A program made the translations under genes and the position numbers. From assembly GCA_022241475.1 (NCBI GenBank), contig JAKOMT010000008.1, positions 50,264-114,263 of the forward strand: a stretch of DNA of 64,000 bases, written 5' to 3'. The notes under the pieces were generated by a model. The model saw only the letters and a list, made by a program, of their open reading frames with translations, had not been told where the DNA came from and did no database searches. Each line of letters starts with the position of its first letter. Within the stretch, counting starts at the first letter, position 1. Below, in pieces: positions 38,947 through 46,465 of the stretch. The DNA comes from Microvirga sp. Lineage in GTDB: Bacteria; Pseudomonadota; Alphaproteobacteria; Rhizobiales; Beijerinckiaceae.

Positions 38947-39227
38947 CGTTCCTGTTTTCAGGGCGAATTCCTCTTCTCGAAGCGCCGGGAGAGCGCGCAT
39001 ACGCCCCGACACAGATTCCACCTGATCGCCTGAATGAGACCACCAACCGCCATACAGCGAACTCGGCGGGCCGGGAAAGGTTCCCCTTGATCACTGTCCG
39101 CACTCGGGATCGAATCCCGCGAGATTGCAACACATTCGGGACCGGAATCAAAATCCGGGTGGTTTCGATAGCGATTTTCGGCCCTTTTTCAGGCATGCGC
39201 TCCGGGCGTTCTCTTGCGCCGGACGCA

Positions 39228-39247
39228 GCGTTCGTTTAAACGAACGC
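39228..39247. promoter_or_regulatory. 20-bp perfect palindrome upstream of metZ
   Basis: GCGTTCGTTTAAACGAACGC is a perfect palindrome located 40 bases upstream of the metZ ATG, in the 266-base spacer shared with glgE. A related inverted repeat with the same GTTCGTT and AACGAAC arms lies upstream of the XRE-cupin regulator at 45.7 kb. It is a good candidate operator. It does not resemble a SAM-II riboswitch. Confidence 0.5.
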
Positions 39248-39287
39248 AACGACCCCAACCAACGACTGCAGTCCGGAGCATCGGCGC

Positions 39288-40514
39288 ATGACCGAAGATC
39301 GCCGCCCACCGTCCGCGTCCACGGACGCCGACGATCGTCCCCTCGATCCCGCCACCCTCGCCGTGCATGCGGGAGGTCTGCGCTCTCCGTTCGGCGAGAC
39401 GAGCGAGGCGTTGTACCTCACGCAGAGCTTCGTCTATCCCGACATGGAAGCCGCCGAAGCGCGGTTCAAAGGCACCGACGGGGGCGGCTACATCTATTCC
39501 CGCTTCGGCAATCCCACCATCACGGCGTTCGAGGAGCGCATGACCGCGCTCGAAGGGGCCGAGGCGGCCAAGGCGACGGCGACGGGCATGGCCGCGGTCA
39601 CCGGCGCGCTGCTCGGCTACCTGAAGGCCGGGGACCACGTGATCTCGTCGCGGGTGCTGTTCGGTTCGTGCAATTACGTCCTCGGCGAGCTCTTGCCGAA
39701 ATTCGGCGTCGAGACGACGTTCGTCGACGGGCGCGATCCGGAGAACTGGCGCAAGGCGCTGCGCCCGAACACCCGGCTGTTCTTTCTCGAGAGCCCGGCC
39801 AATCCGACGACCGAGTTGATCGACATCACCGCGACCGCGTCGATCGCCCACGAGGCCGGCGCCGTGCTCGTGGTCGACAACGCGCTCGGCACGCCACTGA
39901 TCCAGAACCCTCTGCGGCTCGGCGCCGACGTCGTCTGCTATTCGGCCACGAAACACATCGACGGCCAGGGGCGATGTCTCGGCGGAATCATTCTCGCCTC
40001 TGCGGAATTCATCGAGACCCACGTGAAGACGCTGCTGCGCCATACGGGCCCCGCCCTCTCCCCGTTCAACGCTTGGGTTCTGCTGAAGGGGCTCGAGACC
40101 ATGCCGCTGCGCATTGAGAGGCAGGCCCGCACCGCCCGCGCGCTCGCCGATGCGCTGCAAGGCGCGCCGGGGGTGACGAAGGTGCTCTATCCGGGCCTGC
40201 CGGACAATCCGCAGGCGGCGATCGCCGCGCGCCAGATGAAGAGCGGCGGCACCGTCCTCGCCTTCGAACTGGAGGGCGGCAAGGACGCCGCCTTCCGCTT
40301 CGGAAAGGCGCTGCGCGTGATCAAGATCTCGAACAATTTCGGCGACGCCAAGAGCCTGATCACGCATCCCGCGACGACGACGCACGAACGCTTCAAGCCC
40401 GAGGAGCGCGCAGTGCTCGGCATCGGCGAAGGCATGTTGCGCCTGTCCGCCGGGCTGGAGCACCCGGACGATCTCGTGGCTGATGTTCTGCGGGCGGCGA
40501 AAGCGGCGGGTTGA
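39288..40514 (+). CDS. metZ: O-succinylhomoserine (or O-acetylhomoserine) sulfhydrylase
   Basis: A 408-residue PLP enzyme of the Cys/Met metabolism family. Key segments are YSRFGNPTITAFEERM, TGMAAV, VLVVDNALGTPL and the PLP lysine in SATKHIDGQGR. The H-I-D-G-Q-G-R sequence after the lysine and the start LAVHAGGLRSPFGETSEAL are typical of alphaproteobacterial MetZ, which makes homocysteine from sulfide directly. It is divergent from glgE. The start is the ATG at 39288, preceded by cggagcatcggcgc (GGAG, 9 bases away). Confidence 0.94.
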   Translation: MTEDRRPPSASTDADDRPLDPATLAVHAGGLRSPFGETSEALYLTQSFVYPDMEAAEARFKGTDGGGYIYSRFGNPTITAFEERMTALEGAEAAKATATGMAAVTGALLGYLKAGDHVISSRVLFGSCNYVLGELLPKFGVETTFVDGRDPENWRKALRPNTRLFFLESPANPTTELIDITATASIAHEAGAVLVVDNALGTPLIQNPLRLGADVVCYSATKHIDGQGRCLGGIILASAEFIETHVKTLLRHTGPALSPFNAWVLLKGLETMPLRIERQARTARALADALQGAPGVTKVLYPGLPDNPQAAIAARQMKSGGTVLAFELEGGKDAAFRFGKALRVIKISNNFGDAKSLITHPATTTHERFKPEERAVLGIGEGMLRLSAGLEHPDDLVADVLRAAKAAG

Positions 40515-40588
40515 GGGTCGATTCGGCGATCGAAGAACGGGCGCAAAGGCGTATAATTGGTAGCATCGCAAATCGCGAAAGATCGATC

Positions 40589-40768
40589 ATGACAGAAGCG
40601 CTCCAAGCACTGCTGGAAGCAGCCCAGACGGCTGCGGAGCAGCAGGAGCGCCAGCGGCGGAGCTTCGCCTACGGGAAAGCCACGTTCGAGAAGGCCCACA
40701 CCTCCCCCGAGATGGTGGATCGGCAAGCGGAGGAGCTCGCCCGGAAAAACGATGAATGGCGGGATTAA
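40589..40768 (+). CDS. Small hypothetical protein, 59 residues
   Basis: An ATG at 40589 opens a 59-codon frame (MTEALQALLEAAQTAAEQQ at the N-terminus). The protein is helical and rich in Ala, Glu and Gln with a charged C-terminus (EELARKNDEW). A TATAAT sequence at 40553-40558 could serve as its -10 box. I do not recognise it with certainty. The size and composition would suit an antitoxin-type protein, but no partner toxin is next to it, so that remains speculation. It lies in a low-GC pocket between metZ and tRNA-Cys. Confidence 0.5.
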   Translation: MTEALQALLEAAQTAAEQQERQRRSFAYGKATFEKAHTSPEMVDRQAEELARKNDEWRD

Positions 40769-40854
40769 GAAGGAGACGGCAGGGCGCTGGAGCCGCAGCT
40801 TGTCGTCGGTGGACCTTGATAGATCCAGAACGGAACCAGTGACCGCCTATCCAT

Positions 40855-41388
40855 TCACCCTCTTCGTTTCCATGCGTCAACCCACCGCTGTAACGTCTTC
40901 TCAGTACGTAATTCAGCGACGGCATCCAGGTCCGGCATCCGCGCACCCCTTATGCCAAGTGCCGCAGCCTCGGCTTGCCTCGCGAATAGAGAGGTCGACA
41001 ATAGCGGCTGCCCTCGGGCCTGACGGAAGTCAAACCCTATTGAGAGCAAGTATTTCACCACCATCTCGTCATCCATGTCAATGGATTTAAAGCGCCTCTC
41101 AATATTTTCTTCCTGTTGAAGCAGTCTATTCCATTCCGCGTCAGACAGCGTGCCATCATCTTCAATTAAGACACGAGTGTCCTCATGACGAATACCGAAC
41201 GTTTCTACTGAGAGCTTAACAGCAGCTTCCTCGCAGGGCGGCGGGACCGGACTTCGTCGATCCCAGTATATCATCAATAGGTCGTCAAGTTCCTGAAAAC
41301 CTGGCAAATCAAGCATCCGAATTATCCGGGATGGCGTGGTATTAGCTCGCTGAATCACGGGAAGCCAGTCAGAATATCGTCTCACCAT
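40855..41388 (-). CDS. Hypothetical protein, 177 residues, in low-GC pocket
   Basis: The ATG at 41386-41388 has GGAGG 5 bases upstream, a strong ribosome-binding site. The protein (N-terminus MVRRYSDWLPVIQRANTTPS) has no signal peptide or membrane segment and mixed helix-strand character, with segments such as FQELDDLLMIYWDRRSPVPP and EMVVKYLLSIGFDFRQARG. I do not recognise any family. Its base composition is clearly lower in GC than the flanking genes and codon choice is less biased, which fits recent acquisition. It faces the 59-residue gene. Confidence 0.6.
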   Translation of the reverse strand: MVRRYSDWLPVIQRANTTPSRIIRMLDLPGFQELDDLLMIYWDRRSPVPPPCEEAAVKLSVETFGIRHEDTRVLIEDDGTLSDAEWNRLLQQEENIERRFKSIDMDDEMVVKYLLSIGFDFRQARGQPLLSTSLFARQAEAAALGIRGARMPDLDAVAELRTEKTLQRWVDAWKRRG

Positions 41389-41885
41389 CGACGCCTCCGA
41401 ATCGGAACGTTAACAGAACATATCATATGCTGCGAACACTCGGGCTAGACACGAAAGGACGATTTCACAACGCCGGCGGCTGTACCGATTGTTTCGAGGT
41501 GCCCGCAACACGCAATGAGGCCACATCTTCAAGAGACGCGGTCTTTGCAGTCATAACATTTAATGAGCAGCTGTGAGATCGCGTTAGCAGACCAGCGAGC
41601 CGACAGCATTGCCGGACTTGGCGGAGGGCGAGCGCCTTGTTTGTGCTGGGACGTTAAGTGTACGCGGCATCGTGCAGAACGAGCAAGGATTGCTGATCAA
41701 AAATAAAGGCGCAACCCACTAAAATCAAAATGCCGATCGAGGACAGCTCGCCAAGGAAGCGACCTGCTACATCAATCTTCGCTGCTCAAGATCAACATTG
41801 CCTCTCCATTAGGCGAGTGCACGCAAACTTGAATCATTCAGAAAAAATCGTAGATCAGCCAGTCAAGCTATCAGTATAACGCTCT
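41389..41885. other. Intergenic, low-GC stretch without a supported gene
   Basis: About 500 bases between the 177-residue gene and tRNA-Cys, visibly near half G+C compared with about two thirds elsewhere. Short AT-rich runs occur (for example tgaatcattcagaaaaaatcg near 41830, partly quoted here). I found no coding frame with a ribosome-binding site, no insertion-sequence end and no clear repeat of the tRNA 3' end. It may be a decayed remnant of an inserted segment. Confidence 0.6.
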
Positions 41886-41959
41886 TGGAGGCCTCGCCCG
41901 GAATCGAACCGGGGTGACGGGATTTGCAGTCCCGCGCGTAACCACTCCGCCACGAGGCC
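41886..41959 (-). tRNA. tRNA-Cys (anticodon GCA)
   Basis: On the minus strand the gene starts GGCCTCGTGGCGGAGTGG and ends in an encoded CCA. The acceptor stem GGCCTCG/CGAGGCC is perfect, the anticodon stem is GGGAC-TGCAAAT-type with loop CTGCAAA (anticodon GCA, Cys) and the T arm reads CCCCGGTTCGATTCCGGGC in part (GGTTCGATTCC). The 3' end at 41886 faces the low-GC pocket. Confidence 0.96.
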
Positions 41960-42024
41960 GCCGCAAGCATGACGCGACGACCCAGACAATACACGCTAAA
42001 ATTGCGTCAACGCAACCCCCGCGC

Positions 42025-43059
42025 TCAGCGGATCGGGTGGCCGTATTGCAGGCCGCCGCGCGTCCACAGCGCGTTGAGCCCGCGCTGGATCCGCAACGGC
42101 GAGCCCTCGCCGATGTTGCGGGCGTAGACCTCGCCGTAATTGCCGATCTGCTTGACGACGTTGTAGGCCCAGTTCTCGTCGAGGCCGAGCATACGGCCGA
42201 AATCGCCTTCCACGCCGAGCAGGCGGCGCACGGCCGGGGCCTGATCCGCGTTGCGCCGGTCGTCGACGTTCTGCGAGGTGACGCCGTGCTCCTCGGCGTT
42301 GATCATTGCGAAGTGAACCCAGCGGACCAGATCGGCCCAGCGGGCGTCTTCCTGTCGGACGGCGGGGCCGAGCGGCTCTTTCGAGATGACTTCCGGCAGA
42401 ACGACGTGGTTGTCGGGATCGACGGCGCGAACGCGCTGCGCGTAGAGGCCGGACGCGTCCGTGGTGAACGCGTCGCAGCGGCGGTTGAGATAGGCGTCGA
42501 CGGTCTCGCCGGCGGAATCGAAGACCACGGCCTCGTAGCGAATGCCGTTCTGGCGGAAAAAGTCGCCGAGGTTCAGACGCGTCGTCGTCCCGTTCTGGAC
42601 GCAGACCGTCGCGCCGTTCAACTCGCGCGCCGACGAGACGCCGAGGTCCTTGCGCACGAGGAAGCCCTGTCCATCGTAGTAATTGATGGCGGGGAAATCG
42701 AGTTCCAGCGCGACGTCCCGCTCCATCGTGGCGGTGGAGTTGCGCAGGAGCACGTCGACGTCGCCCTCGCGCAAAGCCAGAAAACGCTCCCGGGCGGATA
42801 CCGGCTCGAAACGCGCGCGCTCCGGATCGCCGAAGATCGCCGACGCGATCGCTCGGCAATAATCCACGTCGAACCCCGTCCAGCGCCCCTGCGCGTCGAT
42901 CGTCGAAAAGCCGGCGAGGCCGGAATTGACGCCGCAGATCACCGCGCCGCGCTCGCGCACCGCGTCGAGCGTCGTCTGGGCGTGAGCCGGAGCGCCGACG
43001 AGGCCCAGACCGAGGATCAGCGACAGGCCGACGAACCGGCGATAGATTGCACCCGTCAT
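42025..43059 (-). CDS. Amino-acid ABC transporter periplasmic binding protein (AapJ/BztA-like)
   Basis: A 344-residue protein with a Sec signal peptide (FVGLSLILGLGLVGAPAHAQ) and a type II binding fold. Segments LDAVRERGAVICGVNSGLAGFS, RWTGFDVDYCRAIASAIFGD and GEGDVDVLLRNSTATMERD-like text (here EGDVDVLLRNSTATMERD) are typical of the general L-amino acid and glutamate/aspartate binding proteins AapJ and BztA. No permease or ATPase gene lies next to it, so it is an orphan binding protein in this window. I prefer the ATG ending at 43059 (AGG 5 bases upstream) to a GTG at 43065. Confidence 0.92.
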   Translation of the reverse strand: MTGAIYRRFVGLSLILGLGLVGAPAHAQTTLDAVRERGAVICGVNSGLAGFSTIDAQGRWTGFDVDYCRAIASAIFGDPERARFEPVSARERFLALREGDVDVLLRNSTATMERDVALELDFPAINYYDGQGFLVRKDLGVSSARELNGATVCVQNGTTTRLNLGDFFRQNGIRYEAVVFDSAGETVDAYLNRRCDAFTTDASGLYAQRVRAVDPDNHVVLPEVISKEPLGPAVRQEDARWADLVRWVHFAMINAEEHGVTSQNVDDRRNADQAPAVRRLLGVEGDFGRMLGLDENWAYNVVKQIGNYGEVYARNIGEGSPLRIQRGLNALWTRGGLQYGHPIR

Positions 43060-43289
43060 TCTCACCTGTCCGGGATGGAGGGGCGCGGACGCCGCTCCGT
43101 TTCCCCTCTGATCGTCAAAGACTTATCGTCACTCTCTTAGTCATCGTGTGTGACAAAGGCGCGTGCGGGCGTCAATCCGAAATTCGCCGTCGCGCCCGGC
43201 GCGCGACATTGCAAAAGCGGGATGAAGCGTGTCTGCTCTCGCGCGACGAATTCTATGCGCAACGGCGCGCGACACTCGAGAGGCGAACG

Positions 43290-44489
43290 ATGGACGGCGA
43301 CACGCGGGCGAAGAACGACGCGGCGACCGCGCGATGGGGCGAGAGTACGCGGCTCGTCCATGCCGGGCGCGACCCGTCGCAGCAGCACGGCTTCGTGAAC
43401 GCGCCGATCTACCGCGGCTCGACGGTCCTCTATCCGACCTTCGACGACCTCGCGCATCGCCGCGGCCGCTACACCTACGGCACCAAGGGCACGCCCACGA
43501 CGGAGGCGCTGGAAAGCGCGTGGACCGAACTCTCGGGCGCCGCCGGGACCGCGCTCGCGCCTTCGGGACTCAGTGCCGTCGCTCTCGCGCTCATGTCCGT
43601 CGTCAAGGCCGGCGATCACGTGCTGATGACCGATTCCGTTTATCGCCCGACGCGCGAGTTCTGCGACGAGATGCTGGCGCGGCTCGGCGTGGCGACGACC
43701 TATTACGACCCGCTGATCGGAGCCGGAATCGAGGGCCTGATCCGCCCGGAAACGAGCGTCGTCTTCGTCGAGGCCCCCGGATCGCAGACGTTCGAGATGC
43801 AGGATATTCCCGCGATCGCCGAGGTCGCGCACGCCCGCGGCGCGATCGTGATCATGGACAACACCTGGGCGACGCCGCTCTTCTTTCCCCCGCACGCGCG
43901 CGGGGTCGATCTCGCGATCGAGGCCGGCACGAAATACCTCTCGGGTAATTCGGACCTGCTGATGGGCCTGGTCTCCGCCAACGAGCGCTGCTGGCCGGCC
44001 CTGAGGCGAACCTATGAACTGTTCTCGTCCTGCCCCGGCCCCGAGGACGTTTTCCTCTGTCTGCGCGGCATGCGGACGATGAAGCTGAGGCTGCGCGAGC
44101 ACGAGCGTCAGGCGCTCGACATGGCGCGCTGGCTCGGCGCGCGGCCGGAGGTCGCGCGGGTCATGCATCCGGGGCTCGACAGCGATCCCGGCCACGCGAT
44201 CTGGAAGCGGGATTTCTCCGGCGCGTCGGGGCTGTTCTCGATCGAACTGAAGCCCGCCTCGCGCGCGGCCCTCGCCGCCTTCCTCGACGATCTCAAGCTG
44301 TTCGGCATGGGGTATTCCTGGGGCGGGTTCGAAAGTCTCGTGATCCCGTTCGATTGCACGTCCTACCGCACGGCCACGCGCTTCGACGCGAAGGGACCCT
44401 GCCTGCGCTTCCATATCGGGCTCGAGGATCTCGAGGACCTGAAGGCGGATCTTGACGCGGGCTTCGCGCGACTGCGAGCAACCGTCTGA
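43290..44489 (+). CDS. metC: Cystathionine beta-lyase
   Basis: A 399-residue PLP enzyme of the Cys/Met family. The PLP lysine is in EAGTKYLSGNSDLLMG, and VIMDNTWATPLFFPPHARGVD and TKGTPTTEALESAWTELSG are typical of the MetC (cystathionine beta-lyase) branch rather than gamma-synthase. It cleaves cystathionine to homocysteine, pyruvate and ammonia, so this chromosome appears to have both transsulfuration and direct sulfhydrylation (MetZ) routes. The ATG at 43290 has GAGAGG 6 bases upstream. Confidence 0.92.
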   Translation: MDGDTRAKNDAATARWGESTRLVHAGRDPSQQHGFVNAPIYRGSTVLYPTFDDLAHRRGRYTYGTKGTPTTEALESAWTELSGAAGTALAPSGLSAVALALMSVVKAGDHVLMTDSVYRPTREFCDEMLARLGVATTYYDPLIGAGIEGLIRPETSVVFVEAPGSQTFEMQDIPAIAEVAHARGAIVIMDNTWATPLFFPPHARGVDLAIEAGTKYLSGNSDLLMGLVSANERCWPALRRTYELFSSCPGPEDVFLCLRGMRTMKLRLREHERQALDMARWLGARPEVARVMHPGLDSDPGHAIWKRDFSGASGLFSIELKPASRAALAAFLDDLKLFGMGYSWGGFESLVIPFDCTSYRTATRFDAKGPCLRFHIGLEDLEDLKADLDAGFARLRATV

Positions 44490-44530
44490 ATCACCGCCGC
44501 CCCGCAACAACAACAAGAAAGGGAGACGCC

Positions 44531-45619
44531 ATGACGACGCCGAGAATCCAGCGGGATGAACTCGCGCAGGCCGTCGCGTTCATTCTGGAGCGCGCGGGCG
44601 CGGCCCCGGACATCGCGGCCGAAGTCGCCGACAATTTGAGCGAGGCCGATCTCGTGGGCCGCCCGAGCCACGGGGCGCGGCTGACCTCCGACTACGTTCG
44701 TCGCCTCAACGCCGGCGAAGTCGACGGGCGGGCCCGGCCGATCCTCGAACGCGAGGACGGCGCCATTCTGCGGGTGCGTGGCGAGAGCGCCTTCGGCCAG
44801 ATCGTCGGCTCCTTCTCGGCGCGCGAGGGCGTGAGGGCCGCGAAGACGCACGGCATCGCCGCCGTCGCCGTAACGGGCGCCTCGCATCTCGGACGAAACG
44901 GCAAATGGGCCGAAATCGCCGCCGAAGCGGGCGTCGCCTCTCTGCATTTCATCAACTCGCCGCTCGCCCCGACCTCGATCACTCCGCATGGGGGCGCGCA
45001 ATCGCGATTGACCTCCAACCCCGTCGCCTTCGGCGTCCCGCATCCCGACGGAGATCATTTCGTCGCCGATTTCGGCGTCGGCGCGGTATCCGTCAACGCC
45101 GTCAAACAGGCCTCGGAGAACGGCGAGCGTCTCTCGCAGGCCTGCCTCTTCGACGCGCAAGGCGATCTCACGGACGATCCGGCGGCGTTCCTCGCCGGGG
45201 ACCGGCGGATGTTGGGCTTCGGCGGCCACAAGGGCTTTGCGATCGCCGTGCTCGCCGAGATGATGGCCGGTCTCGTGGGCGGCGGCGGCCCCCATCTCGG
45301 CGACGCGGGCGCCGCGACGATCAACAATCTCTTCTCGATCTATATCGACGTCACCCGACTCGACGCGTCCGGCGGCTACGACGAGGGAATGCGTTCGTTG
45401 ACGGGCTGGATCGTCTCGTCCCCGCCCCTCGACGAGGCTTCGCCCGTCGTCCTGCCGGGCCAGCGCGGCCGCGCGACGCGGGCGCGGCACGAGCGCGAGG
45501 GCGTTCCCGTATCGCGCGGCTTGTCGAACGCGCTCGCCGGCGCCGCGCGGTCGGCCGGGTCGGAAGCGGAATTCGGCGCCCGCTGGCCGCTCTTCGCGCA
45601 ATCGGCGCAATCGGCCTGA
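44531..45619 (+). CDS. Ldh-family (malate/L-lactate/ureidoglycolate-type) NAD(P)-dependent dehydrogenase
   Basis: A 362-residue protein of the LDH2/MDG2 family, unrelated to classical lactate dehydrogenase. Motifs are DLVGRPSHGARLTSDYVRRL, the catalytic-His segment TGASHLGRNG, HGGAQSRLTSNPVAFGVP and GFGGHKGFAIAVLAEMMAG. Members act on sulfolactate, malate, ureidoglycolate or delta-1-piperideine-2-carboxylate; the substrate here cannot be read. Being next to metC and the XRE-cupin regulator, sulfolactate or amino-acid-derived 2-oxo acids are reasonable guesses. SD gggag lies 7 bases before the ATG. Confidence 0.88.
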   Translation: MTTPRIQRDELAQAVAFILERAGAAPDIAAEVADNLSEADLVGRPSHGARLTSDYVRRLNAGEVDGRARPILEREDGAILRVRGESAFGQIVGSFSAREGVRAAKTHGIAAVAVTGASHLGRNGKWAEIAAEAGVASLHFINSPLAPTSITPHGGAQSRLTSNPVAFGVPHPDGDHFVADFGVGAVSVNAVKQASENGERLSQACLFDAQGDLTDDPAAFLAGDRRMLGFGGHKGFAIAVLAEMMAGLVGGGGPHLGDAGAATINNLFSIYIDVTRLDASGGYDEGMRSLTGWIVSSPPLDEASPVVLPGQRGRATRARHEREGVPVSRGLSNALAGAARSAGSEAEFGARWPLFAQSAQSA

Positions 45620-45680
45620 TCCGCGACGCGCCGCTTGATCCGCCGGCGCCGTTTGGGCATGGTGCGAACGGAATGACAAA

Positions 45681-45702
45681 CGTTCGTTCGATTGAACGAA
45701 CG
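45681..45702. promoter_or_regulatory. Inverted repeat upstream of the XRE-cupin regulator
   Basis: CGTTCGTTC-GATT-GAACGAACG: nine-base arms around a four-base centre, ending 19 bases before the regulator ATG. The arms share GTTCGTT/AACGAAC with the palindrome upstream of metZ, though the spacing between half sites differs (6 here against 2 there). Autoregulation by the adjacent XRE protein is the simplest reading. Confidence 0.5.
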
Positions 45703-45721
45703 CGAGAAGGATCAACAGGAC

Positions 45722-46339
45722 ATGGGCGTCGAAGGCCGGGACCGGTCGAGCAAGATCGAGACGGGGGCGCAGCAACTCTCGGGTCAGTTGGGCAAGACGA
45801 TCCAACGCCTGCGCAAGGCGTACAATCTCTCGCTCTCTGAACTGGCGGAGCAATCCGGCGTCGCGAAGTCGATCATCAGCCAGATCGAGCGCAACGAGAC
45901 GAACCCGACGCTCGCCACGATCTGGCGGCTGTCGCAGGCGCTCGACGTGTCGATCGAACGGGTTCTCGCGACCGCCGACGACGAGCCCTTCCTCGAACGA
46001 TCGAGCAAGGCCGACACGCCAATGCTGCTCTCCGACGACGGCAAGGTGCGCCTCGCCATCATCGGATGGATCAAGACCGTCGAATGGCTGCAATGGTACG
46101 ACGTCAGCGCCGATCCGGGCGGGCAGCTCGATTCGGACGCGCATCAGCGCGGATCGGTCGAGACCCTGTCCGTGATCGAGGGCGAGTTCGAGGTCGAGGT
46201 TTCCGGCGTCGTCCAGACGGCCCGCGCGGGCGAAACCCTTCGCTACCGGTGCGATCGCCCCCATAGCGTTCGCTGCGTCGGCGACACGCTCGGGCGCGCA
46301 ACCATGGTCTGCATCCTCAAGGCCGCCGTGATGGATTGA
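45722..46339 (+). CDS. XRE-family transcriptional regulator with C-terminal cupin domain
   Basis: A 205-residue protein: a helix-turn-helix of the XRE type (LGKTIQRLRKAYNLSLSELA, then AKSIISQIERNETNPTLATI), followed by a cupin sensor domain (GSVETLSVIEGEFEVEVSG, ETLRYRCDRPHSVR). XRE-cupin regulators (PuuR/SutR-like) control uptake and breakdown of amino acids, amines or sulfur compounds. I start at the ATG at 45722 with AGAAGGAT upstream; an in-frame TTG at 45692 lies inside the inverted repeat. The operator-like inverted repeat just upstream suggests autoregulation. Confidence 0.92.
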   Translation: MGVEGRDRSSKIETGAQQLSGQLGKTIQRLRKAYNLSLSELAEQSGVAKSIISQIERNETNPTLATIWRLSQALDVSIERVLATADDEPFLERSSKADTPMLLSDDGKVRLAIIGWIKTVEWLQWYDVSADPGGQLDSDAHQRGSVETLSVIEGEFEVEVSGVVQTARAGETLRYRCDRPHSVRCVGDTLGRATMVCILKAAVMD

Positions 46340-46465
46340 GCGGGCGCCCGCCCGCAGCCATTGCCCAACATTACGAAATCGTCATGCCCCGGTGAAATCC
46401 GCGTAAGCGGAGGCGTTGCATGGTGCCTCCATACTCGTCCGAGAATCCTCCGGGAGATGGAGCAC

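Noticed and set aside
33000..39033. Very long open frames on the plus strand opposite treS-mak and glgE (each over 900 codons)
   Set aside because: They lie exactly antisense to genes with intact catalytic motifs, have Arg/Ala/Gly/Val-rich sequence without domains, and are expected in high-GC DNA.
39022..39287. SAM-II riboswitch upstream of metZ
   Set aside because: Hairpins are present (CGGGAT-CGA-ATCCCG), but the conserved single-stranded SAM-II bases (such as GCTAAA before an AGG) were not found.
40505..40545. Attachment-site copy of the tRNA-Cys T arm (ggtcgattcggcga)
   Set aside because: It matches the T arm GGTTCGATTCCGGGCGA only imperfectly and over too short a length to be convincing.
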